Counted from the stretch's first letter, positions 25,804 through 35,458 are shown. The stretch is DNA of 64,000 bases from Dyadobacter sp. 50-39 (GCA_001898145.1 MKSR01000029.1:682001-746000); one strand, 5' to 3'. Made by a program: numbers and translations. The notes: generated by a model not told the origin, from the letters alone.

Positions 25804-27180
25804 TTAAATCTGTTCAAAATACCGCTTGCGCTCCCAATCCGTCACGGACGTATCGTAGGCGCGCTGCTCTGTTTTGAAAAAATGCGTGTAATGCTCCACC
25901 ACTTCCCCGCCGAATGCTTCTTTGGCAAAAGTGCTGTTTTCGAACAATGCAACGGCTTCCGCGAGCGTGTAGGGTACACGTGGCAAGTGTGCAGCGGCAT
26001 AAATGTCTCCCATGAAGCATTCGGGCGGTTCGGTGCGGTTTCGGATCCCGGCGAGGCCGGAAGCCAGCGATGCTGCAAATGCCAGGTACGGGTTGCAATC
26101 CGCACCGGGAATGCGGCATTCGATGCGCAGGCTTGCGCCGCTGCCTACCACACGGAAACCTGCCGTCCGGTTATCATAGCTCCATGCAAGCCGCGTCGGC
26201 GCCCAGGAGCCGTCGACAAAGCGCTTATAGGAGTTCACGGTCGGCGCGTAGAACGGCATCACGTCGGGCACGTGTTTGATCCACCCGCCCAGGAACCAGC
26301 GGAAAATATCCGAGCCACTCACGGGACCAAATTGCTGGTCGCCATCGAAGATATTCTTCCCGTCTTTCCACAAACTCATGTGAATATGGCTGCTGGAACC
26401 CGCCTGATCGGTCGCAAACTTGGCCATGAAAGTCACCGAAAGGCCCATAGCGTCGGCCACTTCTTTGAGGCATTGCTTGTAAACAACGTGGTTATCCGCC
26501 ATAGATAGCACGTCGGCATATTTTACATTCAGCTCGTGCTGGCCGAGCCCCCATTCGCCTTTGGATGTTTCGACGGCGATCCCGGAGTTTTTCAGATGCC
26601 TGCGGACCACCGACGTGAATTTCTCGTTCCGCGTACCCTGCATAATATGGTAATCTTCGAGGTAATATCCCGCCGGGCTCAGGTTCTGATAGTTTTGCTG
26701 GAATGCCTGTTTGTAACTGTTTTCCAGCAGGTAATATTCCAGCTCGGATGCCGCGAAGCAATCCGTGCCGTCGGAGGCAAGCAGGGCTAATTGTTTTTTA
26801 AGCAGCGATCTCGGTGCGATGGATTCCAGCTGATGCGATTTCTCATTAAACACGTCGCAAATGACCAATGCGGTTTTTTCGAGCCAGTCGGCCAGGCGCA
26901 ATGTGGAGAGATCGGGTACCATGTGAAAATCTCCGTAACCAAGCTCCCAGTTGGCATAGCGGTAACCAGGCACCGGGTCCATGGCCATGTCTGTGGTAAG
27001 CAGGTAGTTGCAGCCGTGCGTGCCGGATTTGGATACCGAATCCAGGAAATAGTCCGCGTCCACGCGTTTTCCCATCAGGCGGCCGTAATGGTCTGTAAAT
27101 GCAACTACAATTGTTTCAATCTCCCCTCCCCCAATCTTGCCCGAAAGTTCATCCAGCGTTAGAAATCCTTTATTACTCAT
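25804..27180 (-). CDS. Glutamine synthetase-family ligase (gamma-glutamylamide synthetase-like)
   Basis: A 458-residue glutamine synthetase-fold ligase. The core is present: KGEWGLGQHELN carries metal and substrate ligands, SSSHIHMSLW the ATP/metal site, and RIECRIPGADCNPYLAFAA the C-terminal glutamate-binding segment. It is not a housekeeping GlnA: it lacks the usual adenylylation-region sequence and resembles PuuA and related gamma-glutamylamine synthetases. Such enzymes couple glutamate to an amine using ATP. With an aldehyde dehydrogenase and a class I amidotransferase in the same operon, gamma-glutamylated amine catabolism is the best reading. The amine itself is unknown. Confidence 0.87.
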   Translation of the reverse strand: MSNKGFLTLDELSGKIGGGEIETIVVAFTDHYGRLMGKRVDADYFLDSVSKSGTHGCNYLLTTDMAMDPVPGYRYANWELGYGDFHMVPDLSTLRLADWLEKTALVICDVFNEKSHQLESIAPRSLLKKQLALLASDGTDCFAASELEYYLLENSYKQAFQQNYQNLSPAGYYLEDYHIMQGTRNEKFTSVVRRHLKNSGIAVETSKGEWGLGQHELNVKYADVLSMADNHVVYKQCLKEVADAMGLSVTFMAKFATDQAGSSSHIHMSLWKDGKNIFDGDQQFGPVSGSDIFRWFLGGWIKHVPDVMPFYAPTVNSYKRFVDGSWAPTRLAWSYDNRTAGFRVVGSGASLRIECRIPGADCNPYLAFAASLASGLAGIRNRTEPPECFMGDIYAAAHLPRVPYTLAEAVALFENSTFAKEAFGGEVVEHYTHFFKTEQRAYDTSVTDWERKRYFEQI

Positions 27181-27209
27181 TAGAAAGGGTTGGTTTAGCG
27201 CAGTTTATA

Positions 27210-27833
27210 TTATCGCAACTTCTCTACTTTCGCATTCATCGGGAATTTGAGCACCACTTTTTTACCCGAGGCTTTTTCGAGCATGGGTGTCAGTATTTTA
27301 CGGGCATTTTCCTTTGTCTGGTCGAGGATACCCATGTCCAGGGCCGATTGCTGGATTTGTTTCTCGGCTTGTTTGTAAGCCTCCTGCACCAGCTTTGCCT
27401 CATCGTTAAATGCGTATTCAGTATTATAAACCCTTGATTTACTGTGGTCTATTTTAAAAACACACAATTCTGGTTCGGGCATGTTGATGACCAATGTTTC
27501 CGCGTCGGAACTAATGTCTTCCATTGAGATCTTCGCCAGGTCTACGCAGCCGATGGCCTCGCCCTGCACGATCAGGATCGCCTTGGCGTTGGGCAGCCAC
27601 ATTTTCACGATTTGCTGCTCCACCACATCCTTGAAGTTATATTTCACGACTTCAAGCTTACCCATCGAGGAAATTTCCTGCAAAACCACGGTATGCATAG
27701 CCTCCACCTTATCTTCCCCGCCCAGCCAATCGGGCACCCAGCTTCCGGTCTTATAACCCGACCACAGCGCATTGATCCCCGCCAAAAGCAAAATCAGCAC
27801 TACCAGCTTTACCAGCCACGATATGATCCGCAT
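27210..27833 (-). CDS. DUF4230-domain protein
   Basis: A 207-residue protein with one N-terminal membrane helix (residues 4-24) and an outer part matching DUF4230. This is a family of unknown function common in Bacteroidota and Firmicutes. The N-terminal helix suggests an anchored periplasmic domain. It starts three bases after the transporter gene and precedes the ligase by 29 bases, so it is in the same operon. I cannot assign a role. Confidence 0.82.
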   Translation of the reverse strand: MRIISWLVKLVVLILLLAGINALWSGYKTGSWVPDWLGGEDKVEAMHTVVLQEISSMGKLEVVKYNFKDVVEQQIVKMWLPNAKAILIVQGEAIGCVDLAKISMEDISSDAETLVINMPEPELCVFKIDHSKSRVYNTEYAFNDEAKLVQEAYKQAEKQIQQSALDMGILDQTKENARKILTPMLEKASGKKVVLKFPMNAKVEKLR

Positions 27834-27836
27834 ACA

Positions 27837-28847
27837 TTATTTTTTAAGTACAAAACGCTCTTCCGGCTCCCTGGCCATTCGCTGGGCTATAATACTCGCC
27901 GCGATCAGCTGCAATGCATGGTAGATCATAATCGGCAAAAGCATCAATCCGGCCTCCGGGCCTGCAAACAGCACTTTCGACATTACCGCTCCCTGCACCA
28001 GCGACTTCTTGGAACCACAAAATACCGCAGTCACCTTGTCTTCCCGGCTGAAATGCAGCAGGCCGCTGATGAACGTCAGCAGGGAATAGATCCCGAAGAA
28101 CAGTGCGAGCATTCCTATCCCTAAAAATACAATTTCTTTTATTCCAAGCGAATCGAAGAGGTGCTCCCCGAACGATTCACAAAAAGAAGTGTACACGATC
28201 AGCAAAATGGAAGACTGATCGAAATAGCGGATGTACTTTTTATGGCGCTCCGCGAAATGCCCCCAACGACGGTTGAGCGCAATCCCCGCGAACACCGGAA
28301 GTAGTACTTGCAATGCCAGCTTTCCGACTACCGAAAGGAGATCAAAATGTCCCGCCGAGCCCGAATCCAGCACAAGACCCATCCATAAGGGTGTGATAAA
28401 AACGCCGATCAGGCTGGAAATACTGGCATTGAATATGGCCGCGGGGATATTGCCGCGCGCAATGGACACCATCACCACCGAAGAGGAAACCGTCGACGGC
28501 AGGACTGTCAGAAAGAAAATCGCCAACCACATTGTTTGCCCTTGCTCACTATGGAAAAACGGCCGGAATGCCAGTGCGAGCACCGGAAAAAGTACAAATG
28601 TGGACAAATGCACCATCACGTGCAGCCGCCAGTTTACCAATCCTGCTTTCAGTTTCTCGGGGCTGAGGCGGAGGCCGTAAAAGAAGAATATGACTGAGAC
28701 CGCGTATGTGGAAACGGTGGAAAGGTGCAGCGGACTATCCTGCATACCCGGCGCAGGCCAGAGCCAGGCGAGCAGGATCATGCTGAGCAATGCGAGCATA
28801 AAACCGTCCAACCCGGCCTTTTTTGCAGTATCAATGAATTTACGCAT
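27837..28847 (-). CDS. SBF-like (bile acid:sodium symporter family) transporter
   Basis: A polytopic protein of 336 residues with about ten helices, of the SBF-like/YfeH branch of the bile acid:sodium symporter superfamily. FFLTVLPSTVSSSVVMVSIARGNIPAAIFNASISS is the conserved crossing-helix region (about residues 128-162). I chose the ATG at 28847, because the longer frame from 28952 adds 35 polar residues that do not look like coding sequence. It heads the minus-strand operon with the gamma-glutamylation genes and may import the substrate. The true substrate is unknown. Confidence 0.85.
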   Translation of the reverse strand: MRKFIDTAKKAGLDGFMLALLSMILLAWLWPAPGMQDSPLHLSTVSTYAVSVIFFFYGLRLSPEKLKAGLVNWRLHVMVHLSTFVLFPVLALAFRPFFHSEQGQTMWLAIFFLTVLPSTVSSSVVMVSIARGNIPAAIFNASISSLIGVFITPLWMGLVLDSGSAGHFDLLSVVGKLALQVLLPVFAGIALNRRWGHFAERHKKYIRYFDQSSILLIVYTSFCESFGEHLFDSLGIKEIVFLGIGMLALFFGIYSLLTFISGLLHFSREDKVTAVFCGSKKSLVQGAVMSKVLFAGPEAGLMLLPIMIYHALQLIAASIIAQRMAREPEERFVLKK

Positions 28848-29024
28848 ATTAAAAATTAACGCCGGCCGGCAACTGCGGCGGCAAAACTGTTGTATACAAG
28901 AAAATGGAAAACTGTCAGAAATAAAACGCGATGCAGCGATTAATGGTGTCAATTCTTTTCAAATCGGGTAAATGAAGGGCCTGCACCACTTTCCTCCATA
29001 CACCAAGAACGACAACTAACTACC

Positions 29025-29852
29025 ATGAAAAAGTCCGGCAAACTGCTTTTTACCATCATCATGGCTCTACTCGCACCGGCAGTGGCTACTGCACAATACA
29101 AGCTCGTCTGGGCCGACGAATTCGACTACGACGGCGCACCCAACCCGGACGTGTGGCAGCCCGAAAAAGGATTTACCCGCAACCATGAAGACCAATGGTA
29201 CCAGGGCGATAACGCCTATTGCAAAGGAGGCTTCCTGATTATTGAAGCCAAAAAAGAGCGCGTCAAAAACCCCAATTATAAGCCCGGCAGCAAAAACTGG
29301 CAGGAAAGCCGCGAGTACGCCGAATACACTTCGGCGAGCATCATTACCCGCGGCAAGAAGAGTTTTCAATACGGTCGTTTCGAAATGCGCGCCAAAATAG
29401 ACACCCGCGCGGGATTATGGCCGGCATTCTGGACGCTTGGAGACAAGGGTGAATGGCCCGATAATGGTGAGATCGACATTATGGAGTTTTACCGGGGAAT
29501 GCTGCTCGCCAATCTGGCCTGGGGGTCCAACGAACGGTATAAGCCTATTTGGAATACCAATAAGAAACAGATTTCCACTTTCCAGGACCCGGACTGGTCG
29601 TCGAAATTCCATGTATGGCGCATGGATTGGGATGAGAATTCTATCAAAATTTATGTGGATGATATGCTGATGGCCTCACAAGATCAGGCTAAGGCCGTGA
29701 ATGCCAAAAACAAAAGCATTACTCCATTCAAACAACCGCACTACATTTTGCTCGGCCTTGCATTGGGAGGAGACAATGGCGGCGATTTGTCCAAAACCGA
29801 ATTCCCCGCCCGCTTTGAGGTGGATTATGTAAGGGTGTACCAAAAACAATAA
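29025..29852 (+). CDS. Secreted GH16 family glycoside hydrolase
   Basis: A 275-residue secreted glycoside hydrolase family 16 enzyme. The signal peptide covers residues 1-23 (ends ATAQ). The catalytic motif GEIDIMEF supplies Glu149 as nucleophile, Asp151 and Glu154 as acid/base. GRFEMRAKI and AFWTLG are typical flanking strands. GH16 enzymes cut beta-1,3 or mixed beta-1,3/1,4 glucans (laminarin, lichenan) and related galactans. Nothing fixes the exact glucan. It is a single gene, with no SusC/SusD pair nearby. Confidence 0.93.
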   Translation: MKKSGKLLFTIIMALLAPAVATAQYKLVWADEFDYDGAPNPDVWQPEKGFTRNHEDQWYQGDNAYCKGGFLIIEAKKERVKNPNYKPGSKNWQESREYAEYTSASIITRGKKSFQYGRFEMRAKIDTRAGLWPAFWTLGDKGEWPDNGEIDIMEFYRGMLLANLAWGSNERYKPIWNTNKKQISTFQDPDWSSKFHVWRMDWDENSIKIYVDDMLMASQDQAKAVNAKNKSITPFKQPHYILLGLALGGDNGGDLSKTEFPARFEVDYVRVYQKQ

Positions 29853-29862
29853 GACCTCGGCG

Positions 29863-29882
29863 GTCGGCAATCGGCTGCCGAC
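29863..29882. terminator. Hairpin between convergent GH16 and PepSY genes
   Basis: GTCGGCA (29863-29869) pairs with TGCCGAC (29876-29882) around a 6-base loop. It lies 11 bases past the GH16 stop and before the stop of the convergent PepSY gene. There is no clear T tract, so it may be a weak or factor-assisted terminator. Confidence 0.4.
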
Positions 29883-29906
29883 GGTCCGGCAATCAAATTC
29901 CTGGCT

Positions 29907-31064
29907 TTACTGCTGGGCAGCCCAGGCGGGAGCGCTTTTTCTGACCTTTTTCGGTGCTTTCTTCTTTCTGCCCCACCAGATCACAAATCCGGTGACGGGT
30001 AACGACGCGCACACCAGGCTGGCGAAGAACATCAGCATTTTGCCCGGCAATCCCAGAATGGCTCCCGTGTGAATGTCATAGTTCATCCGGCGAAGCGTGT
30101 TTGCAAAGTTTGCTTCGCTGTATTTGCCGGTGTATGGCCCCGTCGCATTGATCTTTTTAACCGAATACTGGTCAAAATAATTATAGTCGACATTATAATA
30201 GGTACCTGCCCGGAAATTCACATACGAAAAGATCGATTCAGCCTTTTCAGTAGGGAAGGAAATATTGAGTGTTGAGTATTTGGGATATTCCTTTTGCAGT
30301 TGATACCAGGCTTTGTCCACAGCCTGCATAGGGCCGTTTACCTGCGCGGTTGAAACCGTGTCGGAAGGCGGATTGTAATACATATCCGACCCCTCCCCGC
30401 CCGTCGCGGTGTAAAGCCCCTGCGAAAACCACTGAAAACCCCAAACCAGACCCGTCACGGCCAGGATGACACCGATCGACATCACGTAGAAACCCAGGAC
30501 GTTGTGCAGGTCGTAGTTTTTGCGCCGCCATGCCGCGCTCCATTTGATGGAGAAGCGCTGCTTGGCCGCGGATTTGTTTTTCGGCCACCATAGCACCATT
30601 CCGCTGATCATCATGAAAAAGAAAACCAGGGTCGCCGAGGCCACGACCGTTTGACCATACTTTTCAGGGAGCCATAGGTAATAGTGCCCGTGAAGGATAA
30701 AATGGAAGAAATCATCGTCCTCGTTCCAGACGTGCTCTATTTTCCCGTTGTATTGATTGAGGTAAACAACGTAGTAATATTCGGGATCGAGATTATAGAA
30801 GCCTACCTGGGCATTGCGGTCCGGCGTATCGTAAAGCACACCTTTGGCAACTTTGTCGGGCAACGCCTTTTTAGCAATCGCAGCCAGTTCCGAAGGAGGC
30901 AGCACCTTCCCGCCAGTGGGGCCGTTGACGAACATATACGGCTGCGTAATACGCTTGATTTCCTGCTCAAATGCCAGTATACACCCTGTAATGGAAATGA
31001 TGAACACTATAACCCCGGAGACCAGCCCCAGGTACAGATGTAGTTTCCCAATCAGTTTCTTCAT
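29907..31064 (-). CDS. PepSY-associated transmembrane protein
   Basis: A 385-residue inner-membrane protein with the PepSY-TM architecture. A first helix (IVFIISITGCILAFEQEI) is followed by a periplasmic PepSY region, two central helices around 150-215, a second periplasmic region and a last helix near 350. Such proteins are often linked to iron and siderophore uptake, some acting as ferric reductases. The link to metals is supported here by a TTTAGACTTAA site just upstream (31086-31098), related to the palindrome at mntH and the heme receptor. The last residues are basic (GRKKKAPKKVRKSAPAW). Confidence 0.88.
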   Translation of the reverse strand: MKKLIGKLHLYLGLVSGVIVFIISITGCILAFEQEIKRITQPYMFVNGPTGGKVLPPSELAAIAKKALPDKVAKGVLYDTPDRNAQVGFYNLDPEYYYVVYLNQYNGKIEHVWNEDDDFFHFILHGHYYLWLPEKYGQTVVASATLVFFFMMISGMVLWWPKNKSAAKQRFSIKWSAAWRRKNYDLHNVLGFYVMSIGVILAVTGLVWGFQWFSQGLYTATGGEGSDMYYNPPSDTVSTAQVNGPMQAVDKAWYQLQKEYPKYSTLNISFPTEKAESIFSYVNFRAGTYYNVDYNYFDQYSVKKINATGPYTGKYSEANFANTLRRMNYDIHTGAILGLPGKMLMFFASLVCASLPVTGFVIWWGRKKKAPKKVRKSAPAWAAQQ

Positions 31065-31085
31065 TAGTTCGTCGTCGATTATCTT

Positions 31086-31098
31086 ATTTAGACTTAAT
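31086..31098. promoter_or_regulatory. MntR-type operator-like site before the PepSY gene
   Basis: ATTTAGACTTAAT differs from the palindrome ATTTAG-N-CTAAAT by one base. It lies 22-34 bases before the PepSY start codon. No clear TAnnTTTG element is visible beside it, so its place relative to the promoter is uncertain. Confidence 0.45.
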
Positions 31099-31147
31099 TA
31101 AGACTGCTAAGATAGTGCGAACAATATCAACGACCAAAAAGGAAAAA

Positions 31148-31176
31148 GGGAGGAAGATGATTATCTCTTTCCTCCC
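31148..31176 (-). terminator. Terminator of the carbonic anhydrase gene
   Basis: GGGAGGAA (31148-31155) pairs with TTCCTCCC (31169-31176). On the minus strand the hairpin is followed by TTTTTCC and more T residues. It lies about 30 bases past the carbonic anhydrase stop. Confidence 0.6.
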
Positions 31177-31207
31177 AAACAAAAAACTTTAGAAAACAGG
31201 CCGGATG

Positions 31208-31837
31208 TTAAAAGTCGTACCGATAGATTCCTTCCACCTTCGTAGTCGGCGGCATGTGGGCGAGGGTTTTGAGCTGGCCGTCGTGCAGCCCGAACACCCA
31301 GCCGTGCAAATGCACCTCCTGCCCTTGGTGCCATGCGCCCTGTACGATGCTCGTCTGGGCCAGGTTATGCACCTGTTGAATGACGTTGAGCTCCACCAGG
31401 CGGTCGAAACGCACTTTTTCGTCCTCGATCGCATCCAGCTCGGTAGCGTATTTGTCGTACACATCCTTGATATTATGCAGCCAGCGGTTGATCAGGCCCA
31501 GGTCCTTGTGCATCATCGACGCCTTCACGCCGCCGCACTGGTAATGCCCAACCACCAGTATATGCCTCACTTTCAGCACTTCCACGGCATATTGCAGCAC
31601 GCTAAGCATGTTCATGTCGGTATGTACCACGAGGTTGGCTACGTTCCGATGAACAAACATCTCACCGGGCTGCGAGCCTGTCAGGTCTTCGGCGGGTACC
31701 CGGCTGTCGGAGCACCCTATCCAGAGGAAATCGGGCTTCTGGTCTTTCGCCAGATTATCAAAATACGCTTCGTCAACTTCAAGCTGGCGGGCTGCCCAGG
31801 ATTTGTTGGCGGTTAACAGGCGGTTAATAAGTTCCAT
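31208..31837 (-). CDS. Beta-class carbonic anhydrase
   Basis: A beta-carbonic anhydrase of 209 residues that interconverts CO2 and bicarbonate in the cytoplasm. Zinc ligands are Cys42 (with Asp44 and Arg46 of CSDSR), His98 and Cys101 in VGHYQCGGV. All are intact. I chose the ATG at 31837 (MELINRLL); the longer frame starts with TTG at 31873 and adds 12 unlikely residues. The gene has its own terminator and appears monocistronic. The ileS gene is divergent from it. Confidence 0.94.
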   Translation of the reverse strand: MELINRLLTANKSWAARQLEVDEAYFDNLAKDQKPDFLWIGCSDSRVPAEDLTGSQPGEMFVHRNVANLVVHTDMNMLSVLQYAVEVLKVRHILVVGHYQCGGVKASMMHKDLGLINRWLHNIKDVYDKYATELDAIEDEKVRFDRLVELNVIQQVHNLAQTSIVQGAWHQGQEVHLHGWVFGLHDGQLKTLAHMPPTTKVEGIYRYDF

Positions 31838-31925
31838 TTTATGAATGATGATTGAAGTACCAAAATAATACAATCTCTCTCAGATTCATTCAAAACCGTA
31901 CATCCTTTTAGCGGAAAAAAATCCG

Positions 31926-31933
31926 TAATTTTG
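31926..31933 (+). promoter_or_regulatory. -7 element of the ileS promoter
   Basis: TAATTTTG matches TAnnTTTG. It lies about 80 bases before the chosen ileS start. The -33 region has only a T-rich stretch near 31905-31909. No T-box leader structure is recognisable in the short leader. Confidence 0.45.
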
Positions 31934-32014
31934 CACTCTTAAAATCCCGGCAGGGTTATAAATAGTGCTATTTACATGATCAGCAAGGGCGAATGCCCGA
32001 CGCTTACAACCCAT

Positions 32015-35000
32015 ATGAAATACAACGAATATAAAAATCTGAGTTACCCGCAAATCGGGGACGAGGTACTGAAATTCTGGAAAGACAAGAAAATCTTTGA
32101 AGCTTCGGTAGAAACCCGCGAGGGCGCTCCTACTTTCACCTTTTTCGAAGGACCGCCGTCGGCGAACGGCACGCCGGGCATCCACCACGTCATGGCGCGG
32201 GCGATCAAGGATATTTTCTGTCGGTATAAAACCCTGCAAGGCTTTCAGGTGAAGCGTAAAGGCGGCTGGGACACACACGGTCTGCCGGTTGAACTGCAGG
32301 TAGAAAAAGAACTGGGCATTATCAAGGACGATATTGGCAAGAAGATCTCGGTGGCGGACTACAATGAGAAGTGCCGCCAGACGGTTATGAAATTCACCGA
32401 CCAGTGGAATGACCTGACCGAGAAAATGGGATACTGGGTCGATCTCGACGATCCTTACATTACCTATAAAAGTGAATACATTGAAAGCCTCTGGAACCTG
32501 CTGAAAAAGCTGTATGACAAAGGCTTGTTATACAAGGGCTACACGATCCAGCCGTATTCACCGGCTGCCGGCACGGGCCTTTCGTCGCACGAGCTTAACA
32601 TGCCCGGCACATACAAGGACGTAAAGGATACCACTATCGTGGCGATGTTCAAAGTGAAAGATGCCGCAAACTGGCCCGTACTGGCAGGTTCTGCCCACGA
32701 GGATATCCGCATTCTGGCATGGACCACCACACCCTGGACGCTTCCTGCGAACTCCGCATTGACGGTCGGCGGCAATATTGATTATGTATTGGTTAAAACC
32801 TTCAATCCGTACACGCACGAGCCCGTGCAGGTTGTGCTTGCGAAGGACCTGGTAGGCAAATACTTTTCAGAAAAAGGCCACAACGGCGATTTCGAAGGAT
32901 ATGAAGCCAGCGACAAAAAGGTGCTCCCGTGGACGGTTTTGAAAGAATTTAAAGGCAAAGACCTCGAAGGCATCGAGTATGAGCAGCTTTTACCCTACAT
33001 TCAACCAACCGTTGGCCCGACTGAGTCGCCTGCATTCCGCGTGATCCTCGGCGATTTCGTAACAACCGAAGACGGTACCGGTGTGGTTCACACCTCTCCT
33101 ACCTTCGGTGCGGACGACTTCCGGGTAGCGCAGGCCAATGGTATCCCGGCCATTATGGTGAAAGACGAGAATGGCAAAGAAGTGCCTATCGTTGACCGCC
33201 AGGGCCGTTTTGTGAAAGAAATAACGGATTACGCAGGCCGTTTTGTAAAACCCGAATATTACTCGCAGGCAGAACAGGACGATCCGGAGTTCCGCCCGAC
33301 CGACGTGCTGATCGCCATCAAACTCAAAGAAGAAGGCAAGGCATTTAAAGTAGAAAAATACGAACACCCCTACCCGCATTGCTGGCGTACCGACAAGCCG
33401 GTGCTGTACTACCCGCTCGACAGCTGGTTTATCCGCACCACGGCAGTAAAAGACCGGTTGGTGGAACTGAATAAAAGCATTAACTGGAAACCCGAAAGCA
33501 CCGGAACGGGCCGCTTCGGCAACTGGCTCGAAAACCTGGTCGACTGGAACCTGTCACGCTCGCGCTATTGGGGTACGCCGCTGCCGATATGGCGCAACGA
33601 CTATGGCGACGAGGTTTGCATTGGTTCGATCGAAGAGCTGAAAGACAAGCTGGAAGAAGCCATTATCTCCGGCCATCTCACCCGTGAGCAGGCATTGCAT
33701 AACTCGGATTACCTGCAAAAACTCGAACACGGCGATTATGACCTGCACCGCCCATATGTAGACGATGTAGTGCTGGTAGGCAAAACCGGCCACATTATGC
33801 ACCGTGAACCGGACCTGATCGACGTGTGGTTCGACTCAGGTGCGATGCCGTATGCACAATGGCATTATCCGTTCGAGAATCAGGAGATATTCAACCAGGC
33901 TTACCCTGCCGACTTTATTTCGGAAGGTGTGGATCAAACCCGCGGCTGGTTCTTCACGCTGCACGCCATTGCCGGAATGCTGTTCGACTCGGTCGCTTTC
34001 AAGAATGTCGTTTCGACCGGTTTGGTACTGGATAAGAATGGCAACAAGATGTCGAAACGCCTGGGCAATGCCGTGGACCCGTTTGCGACATTGGCGCAAT
34101 ATGGCCCTGATGCCACGCGCTGGTATATGATCACCAACGCGGAGCCCTGGGATAACCTGAAATTCAACATCGACGGTATCGGCGAGGTGCAGCGCAAATT
34201 CTTCGGAACGCTCGTCAACACTTACAATTTCTTTGCGTTGTATGCCAATCTCGACGGCTATGAGTTCCACGAAGCGAACTCCGTGCCGATCGAAAAGCGT
34301 ACCGAGCTGGACCGTTGGATCCTGTCGAAGCTGAATACGCTGATTCAAGAAGTAGGCGAGCAATTCGACGACTATAATCCGACCAAAGCGGGCCGTCTTG
34401 TGCAGGATTTCGTGACGGATCAGCTTTCTAACTGGTATATTCGTCTCAACCGCCGCCGTTTCTGGAACCCGTCGGCAGAGCAAGACGCTGGTCTGACAGA
34501 CGACAAAGCGGCTGCTTACGAGACATTGCACCACTGTTTGGTAACCGTAGCCCAGTTGATGTCGCCGATCGCACCTTTCTTTGGTGAATGGTTGTATAAA
34601 AACCTGACGGACAGTGATCGCGAGGCTTCGATCCAGCACAATGCGCCCTTCAAATATGAATCGGTACACCTGACCTTCTGGCCTAAAATCGAGGCGGAAG
34701 TGGTGGATACCGACCTGGAAGAAGCGATGGACCTGGCGCAGCGCATCAGCTCACTCGTACACTCGATCCGGAAAGGACATAAGCTGAAAGTACGTCAGCC
34801 ATTGTCAAAAATCCTTATCCCGGTTTTGAGCGACAAAACGAAACGTCAGATCGAGCAGGTGGCCTACATTATCCTTTCGGAGGTCAATGTAAAGCATATT
34901 GAGTTCGTGCACGACGACAGCGGCATTCTGAAAAAGAAGATCAAGCCTAACTTCAAAACCCTCGGACCGAAATTCGGGCCAAAAATGAAGGAGGTAGCAG

Positions 35001-35458
35001 CAGCTATTTCGGCGATGGACGAAACCCAGATCCGCGAAATCGAAGCCAGCAGCACCATTACATTGACGGCAGCCAGCGGCCCGATCGACATCGCACTGAC
35101 CGACGTTGAAATTATCGCAGAAGACGTTCCGGGATGGCTCGTAGCGAGTGAAGGCGGTCTCACCGTAGCGCTCGACATCACCGTAACCGAAGATCTGCGC
35201 CTCGAAGGTATCGCCCGCGATTTCGTGAACCGTGTGCAGAATTTGCGTAAAGACAGCGGTTTCGAAGTAACAGACAAAATCCGCATTACCTTGCAAAACA
35301 ACGACGGCCTGCTCGCCAGTGCAGTAACCGCCAACAAAGACTACATCTGCCAGGAAGTTCAAGCCCTGGATCTCCACCTCGTAGGCGACCTGAACGGCGA
35401 AGCCACGGAGATCGAGATGGATGAGTTCTTGTTGAAGGTGAAGATCGAGGTGGTGTAG
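32015..35458 (+). CDS. ileS: Isoleucyl-tRNA synthetase, eukaryote-like long type
   Basis: An isoleucyl-tRNA synthetase of 1147 residues. The HIGH-equivalent motif is HHVM (57-60, in GPPSANGTPGIHHVMARAIKD), GGWDTHGLPVE lies near 80-90, and KMSKRLGN is near 678. A CP1 editing domain sits between them and an anticodon-binding domain follows, with a long C-terminal region. Length and motifs fit the eukaryote-like IleRS2 group better than the approximately 940-residue bacterial type. IleRS2 enzymes are often mupirocin-resistant, which is family knowledge and not shown here. I chose the ATG at 32015 (MKYNEYKNLSYP); an earlier in-frame ATG lies at 31976. Confidence 0.95.
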   Translation: MKYNEYKNLSYPQIGDEVLKFWKDKKIFEASVETREGAPTFTFFEGPPSANGTPGIHHVMARAIKDIFCRYKTLQGFQVKRKGGWDTHGLPVELQVEKELGIIKDDIGKKISVADYNEKCRQTVMKFTDQWNDLTEKMGYWVDLDDPYITYKSEYIESLWNLLKKLYDKGLLYKGYTIQPYSPAAGTGLSSHELNMPGTYKDVKDTTIVAMFKVKDAANWPVLAGSAHEDIRILAWTTTPWTLPANSALTVGGNIDYVLVKTFNPYTHEPVQVVLAKDLVGKYFSEKGHNGDFEGYEASDKKVLPWTVLKEFKGKDLEGIEYEQLLPYIQPTVGPTESPAFRVILGDFVTTEDGTGVVHTSPTFGADDFRVAQANGIPAIMVKDENGKEVPIVDRQGRFVKEITDYAGRFVKPEYYSQAEQDDPEFRPTDVLIAIKLKEEGKAFKVEKYEHPYPHCWRTDKPVLYYPLDSWFIRTTAVKDRLVELNKSINWKPESTGTGRFGNWLENLVDWNLSRSRYWGTPLPIWRNDYGDEVCIGSIEELKDKLEEAIISGHLTREQALHNSDYLQKLEHGDYDLHRPYVDDVVLVGKTGHIMHREPDLIDVWFDSGAMPYAQWHYPFENQEIFNQAYPADFISEGVDQTRGWFFTLHAIAGMLFDSVAFKNVVSTGLVLDKNGNKMSKRLGNAVDPFATLAQYGPDATRWYMITNAEPWDNLKFNIDGIGEVQRKFFGTLVNTYNFFALYANLDGYEFHEANSVPIEKRTELDRWILSKLNTLIQEVGEQFDDYNPTKAGRLVQDFVTDQLSNWYIRLNRRRFWNPSAEQDAGLTDDKAAAYETLHHCLVTVAQLMSPIAPFFGEWLYKNLTDSDREASIQHNAPFKYESVHLTFWPKIEAEVVDTDLEEAMDLAQRISSLVHSIRKGHKLKVRQPLSKILIPVLSDKTKRQIEQVAYIILSEVNVKHIEFVHDDSGILKKKIKPNFKTLGPKFGPKMKEVAAAISAMDETQIREIEASSTITLTAASGPIDIALTDVEIIAEDVPGWLVASEGGLTVALDITVTEDLRLEGIARDFVNRVQNLRKDSGFEVTDKIRITLQNNDGLLASAVTANKDYICQEVQALDLHLVGDLNGEATEIEMDEFLLKVKIEVV

